Program-made: the position numbers and the translations under genes
Origin: M3007 sp044350425
GTDB lineage: Bacteria > Bacteroidota > Bacteroidia > Chitinophagales > Saprospiraceae
DNA: 64,000 bases
Direction of reading: 5' to 3'
Assembly: GCA_044350425.1 (NCBI GenBank)
Contig: JBILHS010000007.1
Span: 28,797 to 92,796, forward strand
Part shown: positions 6,920-16,135 of the stretch, in pieces
Numbering within the stretch: the stretch's first letter is position 1
How the letters are laid out: each line of letters starts with the position of its first letter
Notes under the pieces: model-generated
Told to the model about the DNA's origin: nothing
What the model saw: only the letters and a program-made list of their open reading frames with translations
Database searches by the model: none

Positions 6920-9900
6920 CTTAAGCCTGGAAACCAAACCCAATTTCGATCGTGCTTCCAGCAAATAAACCCCTCGAGGCAGGTTATTTACTTGAAATTG
7001 TCCCATTCCAACTACACTTTCCTGCACCATCACAGGCCGACCTAAAATGTCTGAAAGGATAAACTGGGACGGGATACCTGTTCCAAACTGGCAGAATATT
7101 GTTTCATGTGCCGGATTAGGCCAAACCCGAAGTGCGTTATCAGAAACAGTCGTTTCATGAGTGCCCACCAGACAACCCGGATCGAAGGCCTGACCAGGCG
7201 AACCGCCCAGACAACCCTCAAACCAATTCTCAGCATCATTCAGATTGCCATCCATGCTTTTGTTCTCAAGGGTATAACCATTGCCATCAGGTCCATCAGG
7301 CCAGGGCGCGGCATCGTCAAAACACAGGCTGAGGTACACCCGGCCATCAGGGGTAAACAAGCGCAACAGATCCCCATTGCCGTTCAGACCAAAGCCTATA
7401 GGCCCTGTTTTGTTCACAACGTTCGGGAACTGGCCGCTGAACTTAATATCATCCTGTACAAAGACATGGAAACTGTCCGGTAGGATAATTGTACCCCCCG
7501 GGATGTCAAACACATTGCCGTTGCCATCCCTTATTTGCCAACCCTCCAGGTCTATGGGGGCGCTGGAGCGATTAAAAAGTTCGATCCAGTCTCCGGCATC
7601 TGCATTCACGGCTGATTTATAATTGAATTCCGAGATGGTAGGTATCTCCATACACGGCGAGAATGCAGCACCCGGTGATCCGCCGGTACATCCCGCAAAC
7701 CAGGATTCGGGCAGGTTGGAGTCAAGACCTGTATCTGCGCGTTCGAGGGTTCCTCCAAAACCATCCGCGATGCAAGGCCAGGGTTTCGAATCCTGAAAAA
7801 TGACTTGGGCTACTTCATTTTCGTTGCGGTCAAAAAGGTGCAGCTCGTCGCCTTCATTATCGAGTTTAAAAGATAACGTGCCTAATGAGTTGGGTACAGC
7901 AGGGTTTTCTGCTAAAAAGTCATTGGGATTTTCAAAAATCACCAGATGTCCGCCGGGAGCCACAGTGGTACCGGTAGGAATTGTAAAACGATGGAACCAA
8001 TCTTTGTCCCGGAGTGAAAAGTCTGAAAGATCCAGCAGTGTGGTGCCATCATTGCGGAGTTCCAGCCAATCCCCGGCATCCCGGGTCGGGTCAGAATTAT
8101 AATTGATCTCGCTGATCTTCAGATCAAGGCTCTGACTAACCCCAACAAAATTGGCTGTAAAAGTGGTATTCCCGGCTACATCCGTAGTAAAGTTTTGGGC
8201 ACTCAGGTTGCTGATATTTGGATTGGCTGACCAATTGATGAAAGCATATCCTGGGTTTGGGATCGCCGTTATATCTACTGGATTGCCATGAAAATAGATA
8301 CCGGTCCAGGGCAGACTCTGCGGCACTACGGTGGAGATCTTAATGGTGCCGGCACCGGGTGGGTTGGCCTGCAAGGTGATATTTACTTCCTGATCCAACT
8401 GAAAATTGTCCACTATGTGCTGGCGCTGATTGGCTGGTCGTCCGGAATAGAAGTCTTTGAGCACCTGAACAGCGCCGCTCCATTGATTGAAATCGCCGGT
8501 GCCCCAGCGTTGGTTATGGCGCTCAATTTCCGGCCCCAGTTCTGCCGCATTACTTTCGATGAGTACATGGGCGCGGGTAGTGAGGAACGAAGTGTTCATC
8601 AGATCTGCAAAACGGTTGATGAAGAAGCGGCGGTACTCCGGGTTGTCCAGGAGGCTGCGCAGCATCTTTCCATAACGGGAATTATTGCCCAGTGTGCTAC
8701 CCAATACATTGCAGCTGACGCAGGTGGAGCCACCAAGCGGGTTGCCGGAAGAATAAGATACATCCCAAAGGAGAAACTTCCAGGGGGCGCCTTTGTTATT
8801 TTTAAACAGGCGAATGTTATTGTAATACTCCTGCAACCAGTCCGTGCTTGCTACAAAAATTTCCGTTTGCAGGTAATCTGTAAAGTTTTCCAGATCCAGT
8901 AATTGTGAAGCTTGTTGGAATTTATCATCATCGGCCATGTCGTTGTTTGAAATGAAATTAGACATAGTCTCAAAATCATCGATCGTTCCGGTTTCGGCCA
9001 CGTCCTGAGTAATGCCAAGATTCAGATTGAAATAGGTTTTGATCATATTTACCGAATCAGGATCTGCGCCGTAATTGTCCCGGACAAAATAATTGTCCAG
9101 ACGTTCCCTGGCCACAAAGTGCCCCCAGTATTGGCCATTGATAAAGCCAATAACATTTTGGTAAGCAGCACGGCCAGCATGGGTGGTAGCTGCCAGCTCA
9201 TTTACAATGCGGTCGCGCATTCGGGCCTGTGTCCAATCATCATCTTCGTTTCTGATGCGGAAGGAGCGAAACTTCTGGATGGGTTTGTCAGGAGCAAAAA
9301 GGGGATATTTGATCTCGTCCACAGAGCCATATTCTTCATCTACATCAAATTGAAGGCTTTTTTGCGCAAAACTCACCGACCAGTTTCCCACCACATAGCC
9401 AGCAAAATTGCCCTCGAATTGTTGCCCTTTATTTTTGTCAAAGTATTGCAGCGCTACTTGACCTTTCCTCGAATAGTTGTCATACACCTCAGAAAAATCT
9501 GCCGGAGGGATTGTCACCGAAACGACCGGGAGTGAGACGTTTTCGTCGATGAAATAAGTGGATGTAATACTTGGAGAGGGTAGTGCGAAAGGTTCAAATC
9601 GCTTTGCCCGAAGCACCGTGTTTTGGGTTACAATAATTGGGTCTGTGTAGATCTGTGCATTGATGTCGGGCTCGCTTCCATCTGCTGTGTAGCGGATCTC
9701 ACCGGATCCAAGGATACTTACGGTCTGATTTCCGGAATAAAACCCAGCCGGGAGCGAAAACGCAGGAGCTGTAGCATAGTTATTTTCACAATCAAAGCCA
9801 TTGAAGGCATTGGGTGTAGGTGTGGTGGTGGTACACCAAGCGCCGTCGTCGTTGATACGCATCAAAGTATGGCCCGGCTGGAGTATTTTCAGGGATACAG

Positions 9901-10897
9901 AATCTATCAGATTTCCGGTCTCATCATAGAGTTGAATGTTGTCGGCGAAATCAACTTTAAAATCGGTGTGCAAATTGCCATTGAACCCACCCCCGGCATA
10001 GAACCAGGAAGGTGTTGGGCCATAATACTGTGCATTTGAACCTATGCCCAGGTGTAGCCAGCTGCGTCCGGATAGGTCGCTGGAACCAGTGGAACTGTTA
10101 TGGATTTCTACCGCCAGTACATTTTGGCCTGACTGAAGTAAGGCAGCAAGTGCAGTTTGATTCAGGGTAAAGGCTTCCGGAATGGCTGTGTTGTTATAAA
10201 AAGTTGCCTCATGATCACCGGCACCGGTATTCCAATTGGGTTGTCCGCTGAGGGTGCTGCTACGGGCAATCTCCTGCCCGTTGAGGTATGCAATGAAGCC
10301 ATCATCATAATCCATACTGAATACACCCCGCACGATTTCTGCCAGATTGGCTACATCGAACTTACGGCGATAATACACGGAGAATGTTCCGGTGGGTACT
10401 ACGGTTGCATCATCCCCATCGCCGTAACCAAAGCCACCCGGGCCCGTCTGCCAGGCTGCATCATCAAATCCAATCGTGTTCCAATCTCCGGGTGGGTTGC
10501 TGGTGCCGATCTGATAATGCCAGTTATCGCCTTCATAAACAGCCGTTTCCCAGTGATCTACACTTCCAGGCGGCGGTGTGACAGAGCCCCGGTTTTTACC
10601 GGAGGCAAATACGAGCAAACGTTCGCCCGGATCGATATCCAGATCAGGCAGTAGCCACCGGCCTGATTTTGTGCCATCGCTAAGCCCCCAACCGAGGAAA
10701 TTGGCCGTCTGTGTACTGCCATTACGGATCTCGATCCAGTCGGGACGGTCGCCATCCTCATCCTGAATCTGGCCGGTATTGGTGGGTGCTATTTCAGTCA
10801 GGCGGATTTGAGCCTGAAGCGACCAGGCAAAACTTTGGGATAAGAGCAGGGCAAAGAGAAGACAAAGTCTGGTGCTGAAATGGAACAGGTTTTTCAT
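6905..10897 (-). CDS. CotH-kinase/lamin-tail surface protein with T9SS sorting domain
   Basis: 1330 residues. In order: signal peptide (1-30); lamin-tail-like beta domain (about 31-100); a beta-sandwich region; a chitobiase-type C-terminal segment (around 385-450, IRYTADGSEPD); a CotH kinase-like domain (about 455-820, with ARMRDRIVNELA and ARERLDNYFV); a divergent InlB B-repeat (GYAFINWS); two more lamin-tail domains (DWLELRNDGT, DWIELFNRSS); and a T9SS sorting domain ending RLKILLD. CotH-type kinases phosphorylate secreted or spore-coat proteins. In the segment that usually reads D-x-D this protein has WDVSYSSG, so activity is uncertain. Probably surface-anchored. The last codons lie in palindrome 2. 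TAAACTTG (10926-10933, minus), one base off the -7 consensus, is a possible promoter. Confidence 0.88.
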   Translation of the reverse strand: MKNLFHFSTRLCLLFALLLSQSFAWSLQAQIRLTEIAPTNTGQIQDEDGDRPDWIEIRNGSTQTANFLGWGLSDGTKSGRWLLPDLDIDPGERLLVFASGKNRGSVTPPPGSVDHWETAVYEGDNWHYQIGTSNPPGDWNTIGFDDAAWQTGPGGFGYGDGDDATVVPTGTFSVYYRRKFDVANLAEIVRGVFSMDYDDGFIAYLNGQEIARSSTLSGQPNWNTGAGDHEATFYNNTAIPEAFTLNQTALAALLQSGQNVLAVEIHNSSTGSSDLSGRSWLHLGIGSNAQYYGPTPSWFYAGGGFNGNLHTDFKVDFADNIQLYDETGNLIDSVSLKILQPGHTLMRINDDGAWCTTTTPTPNAFNGFDCENNYATAPAFSLPAGFYSGNQTVSILGSGEIRYTADGSEPDINAQIYTDPIIVTQNTVLRAKRFEPFALPSPSITSTYFIDENVSLPVVSVTIPPADFSEVYDNYSRKGQVALQYFDKNKGQQFEGNFAGYVVGNWSVSFAQKSLQFDVDEEYGSVDEIKYPLFAPDKPIQKFRSFRIRNEDDDWTQARMRDRIVNELAATTHAGRAAYQNVIGFINGQYWGHFVARERLDNYFVRDNYGADPDSVNMIKTYFNLNLGITQDVAETGTIDDFETMSNFISNNDMADDDKFQQASQLLDLENFTDYLQTEIFVASTDWLQEYYNNIRLFKNNKGAPWKFLLWDVSYSSGNPLGGSTCVSCNVLGSTLGNNSRYGKMLRSLLDNPEYRRFFINRFADLMNTSFLTTRAHVLIESNAAELGPEIERHNQRWGTGDFNQWSGAVQVLKDFYSGRPANQRQHIVDNFQLDQEVNITLQANPPGAGTIKISTVVPQSLPWTGIYFHGNPVDITAIPNPGYAFINWSANPNISNLSAQNFTTDVAGNTTFTANFVGVSQSLDLKISEINYNSDPTRDAGDWLELRNDGTTLLDLSDFSLRDKDWFHRFTIPTGTTVAPGGHLVIFENPNDFLAENPAVPNSLGTLSFKLDNEGDELHLFDRNENEVAQVIFQDSKPWPCIADGFGGTLERADTGLDSNLPESWFAGCTGGSPGAAFSPCMEIPTISEFNYKSAVNADAGDWIELFNRSSAPIDLEGWQIRDGNGNVFDIPGGTIILPDSFHVFVQDDIKFSGQFPNVVNKTGPIGFGLNGNGDLLRLFTPDGRVYLSLCFDDAAPWPDGPDGNGYTLENKSMDGNLNDAENWFEGCLGGSPGQAFDPGCLVGTHETTVSDNALRVWPNPAHETIFCQFGTGIPSQFILSDILGRPVMVQESVVGMGQFQVNNLPRGVYLLEARSKLGLVSRLKILLD

Positions 10898-11050
10898 GAT
10901 GCGTGATTGGCTAAATTTGTTGGGGCAAGTTTATAAAAAAGGATGGGTAGCAGCGGGTAAAATCCAGGATGAGGCATCATTGCCCCCCCTCCATGAAACT
11001 ATATTTGATCCTACTCAGTTCTGCTGGTCATACCTGCACAAATTTGAAAT

Positions 11051-11590
11051 ATGGAAGAAAAAATCCCTGTTCGGGAACACCTGGTGCTCAGTTCATTTGA
11101 ATCGGGCGATAAACCTAATTTGATTCGATACCTGAACGACCCGGTCATTACTGACAACACCCACAACATTCCAAGCCCGTATACAGCGGCAGATGCCGAC
11201 TGGTGGCTCAATCTGGTACGCGAACAACGCGAACAGTATGGAACAACCTTGAATTGGGCGATCCGGCATAGTCAGCACGGCGCCATTGGGAGCATCGGGT
11301 GCTTTCTTAGAACAGGCCTGGAGGGGCACAGCGACGAAATTGGCTACTGGCTGGCGGCACCTTTCCGGGGACAAGGGATCATGACAGAAGCAGTAGAGGC
11401 GCTGTGTGCATGGCTTTTTGAAACGCGTCCTAACTTGGCGCGTTTGGAGGCCAAAGTGCACTCCTACAACCCGGCTTCAGCGCGGGTACTGGAAAAGGCC
11501 GGATTCGAACGCGAGGGTTATTTGCGTCATGCCGCCTTTAAAAACAGGAAATTGATTGATGTGATCTTATTGGCGCGGATTCGGGAATGA
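11051..11590 (+). CDS. GNAT acetyltransferase, RimJ/RimL-like
   Basis: 179 residues. The acetyl-CoA site is visible as YWLAAPFRGQGIMTEAVEAL (Q/R-x-x-G-x-G/A pattern), and the C-terminal NPASARVLEKAGFEREGYLR is typical of RimJ/RimL-type proteins. These enzymes transfer acetyl groups to protein N-termini or small amines; the target here is unknown. CAAATTTG at 11039-11046, one base off the -7 consensus, ends 4 nt before ATG 11051, suggesting a leaderless or very short leader. The gene is convergent with the LytTR regulator, with a 27-bp gap and no clear terminator. Confidence 0.9.
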   Translation: MEEKIPVREHLVLSSFESGDKPNLIRYLNDPVITDNTHNIPSPYTAADADWWLNLVREQREQYGTTLNWAIRHSQHGAIGSIGCFLRTGLEGHSDEIGYWLAAPFRGQGIMTEAVEALCAWLFETRPNLARLEAKVHSYNPASARVLEKAGFEREGYLRHAAFKNRKLIDVILLARIRE

Positions 11591-11617
11591 GGGTGGAAGT
11601 TCTTTTGCCGATTGGTC

Positions 11618-12361
11618 TCAAAATCTGGTAAACCGCTCCGTAAATTCGTCCTTTTTGATCCTGGAAACAGGAATATTCACCTTATTTGGCATGACCACAT
11701 ACCCTCCATCACCCCGGATGTAGCTGCGTATGTGGCGCATATTGACGAGAAACTGCTTGTGGATGCGGAAAAAATCTCCATCAGCCAGCATCCCCTCCAC
11801 ATCTCCGAGGGTCTTGGTAATCAGATACATCTCACCTGTAGCGAGAAAGAATTTGGTATAGCTGCTGTCTGATTCGCAATACATGACATCCGCAAGTTCT
11901 ACAAAAGTGTAACCATGGGCATAGGGCAGGGCGATCTTATCGAAGCGTTTGGCATCGGGCGCATAAAGTTGTTGGCGCAGCAGATCGAGTTGAGCTTTGT
12001 CGACGCGTTGTTTCTCAGCTACTTTATCTACCGCCTTTCTTAATTCTTCCGGATTTACGGGCTTAAGCAAATAATCCACAGCGCTGTACCGAAAAGCCTT
12101 AACGGCAAAACGATCGTAAGCCGTGGCAAAGATCAATGCAAAGCTGAGCTCCCCAAGTTCTTCCAGCAATTGAAATCCATTCATTACCGGCATTTCGATA
12201 TCCAGAAAAACAAGATCAGGCTTCAAACTACGAATGGCCGCCAGCCCTTTTTCCGGGTCAATGTACTTACCCGCGACGGCTACTTCCGGGCAGGTTTCCA
12301 TGAGCGTGAGGTGTAGTGCCTCTACGGCATCGGGTTCGTCGTCTATGATGATGGATCGCAT
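11618..12361 (-). CDS. LytTR-family response regulator
   Basis: 247 residues. The receiver domain (1-120) has the acidic pair D7/D8, phospho-acceptor D54 (FLDIEMPVMNG), T80 and K100 (LLKPV). The LytTR DNA-binding domain (about 140-247) contains FFRIHKQFLVNMRHI. It lies downstream of and is co-oriented with a LytS-type histidine kinase, so the two probably form a two-component pair. The 85-bp gap between them carries TAATGTGG-type micro-repeats. The regulated genes are not evident. In Bacteroidota such pairs often control nearby surface or membrane genes. Confidence 0.95.
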   Translation of the reverse strand: MRSIIIDDEPDAVEALHLTLMETCPEVAVAGKYIDPEKGLAAIRSLKPDLVFLDIEMPVMNGFQLLEELGELSFALIFATAYDRFAVKAFRYSAVDYLLKPVNPEELRKAVDKVAEKQRVDKAQLDLLRQQLYAPDAKRFDKIALPYAHGYTFVELADVMYCESDSSYTKFFLATGEMYLITKTLGDVEGMLADGDFFRIHKQFLVNMRHIRSYIRGDGGYVVMPNKVNIPVSRIKKDEFTERFTRF

Positions 12362-12365
12362 GGTT

Positions 12366-12425
12366 GTAATGTGGGCAAATTGATTAATGTGGTTAATGTG
12401 ATCAATGAATGCATGTGGTCAATGG
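12366..12425. repeat. Micro-repeat run (TAATGTGG units) between kinase and regulator genes
   Basis: Degenerate units TAATGTGGGCAAA, TTAATGTGGTTAATGTG and ATGTGGTCAATG occur in about 60 bp. The same unit (AATGTGGTCAA) fills the atpD-atpC gap at 46001-46104, also between co-oriented genes. Confidence 0.6.
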
Positions 12426-12446
12426 GTTTTTCAGCTGTTTAAATCT

Positions 12447-14267
12447 TTATAAGGGTATTTCCATGACCACTTTTGTTCCAGTCGCATTCCCGTTTTCGTC
12501 CGTTAAGTCGATGGTTTCTAAATGTGCCAGTTTCCCGGTGGCTTTCAGTCGTTCGGCGGTAATTGTTTGTCCGAGGCTCTTTTTTGTAAGGGCGCTTTTG
12601 CTTTCCAGTTCGCCGGCAGCTGCACGACCGATACCGTCGTCTTCGACCTCTACCCGGAGCAGGTTTTCGGCAGGCAGGCTGAGTCTGAGCTGAATCTTAC
12701 CACCTTCTTTGCGGTGCATCAGTCCATGCCAGATCGCGTTTTCTACATGGGGTTGAATAAGCATGCCGGGTATCAACAGGAAACTTGGATCTATTTCATC
12801 ATCGAGGCTTAGGGAAAACTGTAGTTTTTCTTTGAATCGCAGGGCTTCAATGTCTACATATAGCTGAAGTGCTTCGAGGTCCCGGGCAAGCGTGATCCTT
12901 TCAGATCGGCTGTTTTCAAGCACCAGGCGCAAAAGACTGCTGAACTTTTGGAGGTATTTGGCCGCAGTATCGGTGTCGCGTTCTTTGGTATACCGGTAAA
13001 TGGAATTAAGGCAATTGAAGATGAAATGCGGGTTGATCTGGGCACGCAGGTTGGCAAGTTCCAACTCGGTTCGACGACGGTTCTGGTTTTGTCTGTAGTT
13101 GTTAAAAAAGAAACCGGCGGCGCCCAAAAGGACCAGCAACACCAAGGCAAATACCAGGCGTTGCTGCTGGCTACGCGCATCCCGTAAAGCGAGTGCACGA
13201 TCTTGTTCTGCTTTGGCAAGGGCTTCTTTTTGTTCGAAATCATGTGTCATCTGTATTTGAGTAACACGTTTGGTGTTTTCCAGATTATTGACACTGTCAC
13301 GAGCGCTGATGTGGAGCTTATAATACCGAAGCGCATCCTCAGGTCGGTGTTGGCGTTCAGCGATCTGACTGAGGTCGGAATAGTACCGATCTTTATAGCT
13401 TGGGTCTTGAATTTGGGGGATCAGACCTTCTAACTTGTTTAAATACCTTTCCGCTTCAGACAGGTCACCGAGTTGTATCAGACATCGGCTCAGCGCCAGC
13501 AAGCAATTTGCTTCGGTTTCGGCCGTGGCTGTTTCAGGGTGTTTCCGGAGGGCTTCCTCGGCTTTCAAAAGCCATTCTTTTTCGCGTGAATGATTCTTTT
13601 TGCGTTCCTCCAACCGTGCCATCGTGAGGTAAAGAGGCACAATTCCAGGGATATTGCCTGTTTTTTCAATAAGTCTGAGTGCATTTTGGATGTAAAATGC
13701 AGCACTATCTGGCTGACCCATCCGGTCGTAAAGGTCGCCGAGCAAATGGCTGCAGGCACAAAGACCATGCAAGCGATTGGCCCGGGTGGTGAGGTCCACA
13801 CAGAGCCGGGTGTATTGCAGCGCTTTGTCAGACTGCTCCGGCATTTCAAAGAGCTGAGCAGCCAGGGTAGAAATGATGTAGGTCATTTTGGCGGTATCCC
13901 GCACTTGCTCATAGGCCCGGTAACAGAGTAAAAACGTATCCGTAGCCTCCGGAGATCGGTTTTCATATAAATAAGAGAAAGCTATGTTTCCAAGAGATTG
14001 GGCTACACCGCGCGTGTTCTGTAGCTGCTGGTACAATTTCAGAGACTCCCGGCCATACTGACGACTTTTTTCGTAGGCCTTTACCGGTCTGAAATAGTTT
14101 GTGCTGATACTCCAATACAATTGCGCCCGACGATGCAAGTGTGCAGTATCAGAATCCGATGGAATGCTTTTCAATACAACAAACAAAGAATCGATCTTTG
14201 ATTGCTGTGCAGAAACCGGCAAAGCCAGTAAAAAGGAGAACAGGGCAAGGCAAAGGCTTTTCAACAT
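12447..14267 (-). CDS. LytS-type sensor histidine kinase with TPR region
   Basis: 606 residues from ATG 14267, chosen because MLKSLCLALFSFLLALPVSAQ is a clear signal peptide; upstream in-frame starts lack one. A TPR-like helical sensor region (about 25-340) is followed by a coiled coil, one membrane helix (372-388), and the His_kinase domain with phospho-acceptor H414 in INPHFIFNCLNSI. The ATPase part has PGMLIQPHVENAIWHG (N box) and VEDDGIGR (G1 box). Such kinases sense in the periplasm and phosphorylate LytTR regulators, here the downstream gene. Confidence 0.93.
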   Translation of the reverse strand: MLKSLCLALFSFLLALPVSAQQSKIDSLFVVLKSIPSDSDTAHLHRRAQLYWSISTNYFRPVKAYEKSRQYGRESLKLYQQLQNTRGVAQSLGNIAFSYLYENRSPEATDTFLLCYRAYEQVRDTAKMTYIISTLAAQLFEMPEQSDKALQYTRLCVDLTTRANRLHGLCACSHLLGDLYDRMGQPDSAAFYIQNALRLIEKTGNIPGIVPLYLTMARLEERKKNHSREKEWLLKAEEALRKHPETATAETEANCLLALSRCLIQLGDLSEAERYLNKLEGLIPQIQDPSYKDRYYSDLSQIAERQHRPEDALRYYKLHISARDSVNNLENTKRVTQIQMTHDFEQKEALAKAEQDRALALRDARSQQQRLVFALVLLVLLGAAGFFFNNYRQNQNRRRTELELANLRAQINPHFIFNCLNSIYRYTKERDTDTAAKYLQKFSSLLRLVLENSRSERITLARDLEALQLYVDIEALRFKEKLQFSLSLDDEIDPSFLLIPGMLIQPHVENAIWHGLMHRKEGGKIQLRLSLPAENLLRVEVEDDGIGRAAAGELESKSALTKKSLGQTITAERLKATGKLAHLETIDLTDENGNATGTKVVMEIPL

Positions 14268-14484
14268 AATGGCAAAGATCAAAAACCCGATGGTTGAAAT
14301 GGACTGAAATTTAAGGAACTGTGGGAAAAAGGCGGTAAGTGGTGATTTCACCCCGCCCAATGAATGATCCCTGAAACCACACACCCTCGCTTTTCACCAT
14401 TCACCGGTCATTTTTCGCAGCTGGTTAAAAAAGCCTTCAGCTAGAGGCCTATCCACCCCAACCTTGTATCAAAATATCAATACA

Positions 14485-14991
14485 ATGAAACAAATTATTG
14501 TCCTGACCCTCCTGCTTTCCTACGCCCTGTGTAGCTGCCAAAAAAACAATGAAAACCTCTCCGCCGATCTTTTTGACGGTAAAAAACTCGAAGGGAAATG
14601 GATTCCGGTTAAAAGTACTGTCATACTCAAATACAGTGACGGAACCGTCCAGAATGTCAGTGTAAATGCTGAACCCGGCGATTTTCTTGAGTTTAAATAC
14701 ACCAAGATCACAGGCCACAAATCGGAAGGTACGCTGTCCGCCGTTGCCCAAAACACGGCTTCCAGCGGTACCTGGTCGCTCGCGCAGGATAAGGCCGAGT
14801 TAGATCTGGTTTACAACGCAGCAGGCGGCGATCATTTTCAATACCGACGGATCGATGAACTGACCGATAATACCCTCATTATGAGTGCCGACGATAAAAT
14901 GGTCCTGCTGTTTGTGGAGGTCAATGACCTGAACCAGAACGGCGCCAAAAAAATCACCGGAGGCAGTGTTTTTGAAGAATTTAAACGCTAA
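14485..14991 (+). CDS. Lipocalin-like lipoprotein
   Basis: 168 residues. The N-terminus MKQIIVLTLLLSYALCSC is a lipoprotein signal with a plausible lipobox L-C-S-C (Cys18). The mature part begins with a DGKKLEGKWIPVKS-type segment, as in small lipocalin-like lipoproteins of Bacteroidota, followed by beta strands. No enzyme motif is seen. I chose ATG 14485 over TTG 14464 because the signal starts there. The cupin gene follows after 12 bp, so the two are probably co-transcribed. Confidence 0.75.
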   Translation: MKQIIVLTLLLSYALCSCQKNNENLSADLFDGKKLEGKWIPVKSTVILKYSDGTVQNVSVNAEPGDFLEFKYTKITGHKSEGTLSAVAQNTASSGTWSLAQDKAELDLVYNAAGGDHFQYRRIDELTDNTLIMSADDKMVLLFVEVNDLNQNGAKKITGGSVFEEFKR

Positions 14992-15003
14992 AAATCTGGC
15001 AAT

Positions 15004-15624
15004 ATGGAAAGACGAGACTTTTTATCCGCAGCAAGTTTGCTTGCTGGTTTGGGATGTATCCCGCACCAGTTATTGGGTGGCACATTGGTAAAACCAACAG
15101 GGTCTGGTGATCCACTTAAACCAGTGTTATTACCCGCCATGCCGCCCTTAGATCATAAAGGGAGTATGGACATCCGCGTCTGGGTTCGTTCAGGCATGAC
15201 CAACGGGCTTTTTTCCAGTGTAGAATGTGCCGTAGCCCCCAAGGTCATGGGGCCGGCTCCTCACCTGCATAAGGCTTTGGATGAATTGATGTTCGTATTA
15301 GAGGGAACTGCCAGTGTGATGGTAGAAGAGGAGGTCGTAGAAATCGGTGCCGGTGGCTGGCATTTGCGGCCCCGCAACCTGAGACATACGTTTTGGAATG
15401 CCTCAGATCAGCCGCTTCGATTTGTAGACATGTACTTCAATCAACCCTTTGAAGAATTTTTGGAAAAGGTCTTCTTCGAATATACCCCTGAAAAAGGGTA
15501 CCCGTATGGCTCTAAAACAAGAGACATGGTGATGAATGGTTTGAATGAACAATTCGGATTGGTATATGCCCCAACAGCGGGACAAGAACGGGAGGCCATT
15601 CAAAAAAAATACGGCCTGAAATAA
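15004..15624 (+). CDS. Exported cupin-domain protein with Tat-like signal
   Basis: 206 residues. The N-terminus MERRDFLSAASLLAGLG has a twin-arginine motif (RRDFL) and a hydrophobic stretch, indicating Tat export of a folded, possibly metal-loaded protein. The cupin core runs about 60-155, with HLHKALDELMFVLEGTASV (motif 1: two His and Glu) and PRNLRHTFWNASDQPLRFV (motif 2 His). Cupins bind Fe, Mn or Zn and range from dioxygenases to sugar-binding proteins; the substrate cannot be read here. It lies 12 bp after the lipoprotein gene and 4 bp before a membrane-protein gene, so an operon of three is likely. Confidence 0.85.
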   Translation: MERRDFLSAASLLAGLGCIPHQLLGGTLVKPTGSGDPLKPVLLPAMPPLDHKGSMDIRVWVRSGMTNGLFSSVECAVAPKVMGPAPHLHKALDELMFVLEGTASVMVEEEVVEIGAGGWHLRPRNLRHTFWNASDQPLRFVDMYFNQPFEEFLEKVFFEYTPEKGYPYGSKTRDMVMNGLNEQFGLVYAPTAGQEREAIQKKYGLK

Positions 15625-15628
15625 GCTG

Positions 15629-16087
15629 ATGGCTATTAGAACCATGATTTTCATTTTTCGCATCCTGCTATTTGGCCTCGGACTGTTTGTTACCTACTCT
15701 TTTGGCCGGGACACGGTGGAACCTATTTGGCATAGCCTGACCGGCACCAGGGTTGAAGGCCGTGTTTCCGGCTTTTTAGCTGGCCGTAATTCACCTTCCG
15801 TTCAACGCGATCCAGACGGGGTGCGGAAGGGTAAAAATCGCGCCCGACGACCGATCTTTATGTTCCCCACTACCGCCGGAGGATTGGACAGCCTGGAAGC
15901 AAGAAGCAGCTCCTCGACTTTTTTTGCATTCAGCAATTACAAAATGAATGAACGGGTTACCGTGGTTTTTGCTAATAATAAACCGGCCCATGCTCATATA
16001 TTAGGTTTTCAACTCATTGCTACCTCATTCATATTGACCCTGCTGGGATTATATATGATTAGACTGGGGGCTTTGTGGCGCGAATGA
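15629..16087 (+). CDS. Membrane protein, DUF3592-like
   Basis: 152 residues with a hydrophobic helix at each end (about 5-25 and 125-145) and a soluble segment between, the layout of DUF3592-type proteins. The middle part includes RVEGRVSGFLAGR and a repeated Ser run. No catalytic motif is seen. It starts 4 bp after the cupin stop. The function is unknown; membrane location is clear. Confidence 0.65.
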   Translation: MAIRTMIFIFRILLFGLGLFVTYSFGRDTVEPIWHSLTGTRVEGRVSGFLAGRNSPSVQRDPDGVRKGKNRARRPIFMFPTTAGGLDSLEARSSSSTFFAFSNYKMNERVTVVFANNKPAHAHILGFQLIATSFILTLLGLYMIRLGALWRE

Positions 16088-16135
16088 CCCTTCCGGTTAA
16101 TCCTCAAATTTCAATCCTACAACCATCTTTTTCCC

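Noticed and set aside
8288..8902. 204-codon plus-strand frame inside the CotH gene
   Set aside because: It is the complement of conserved CotH-domain codons; no signal, motif or promoter supports it.
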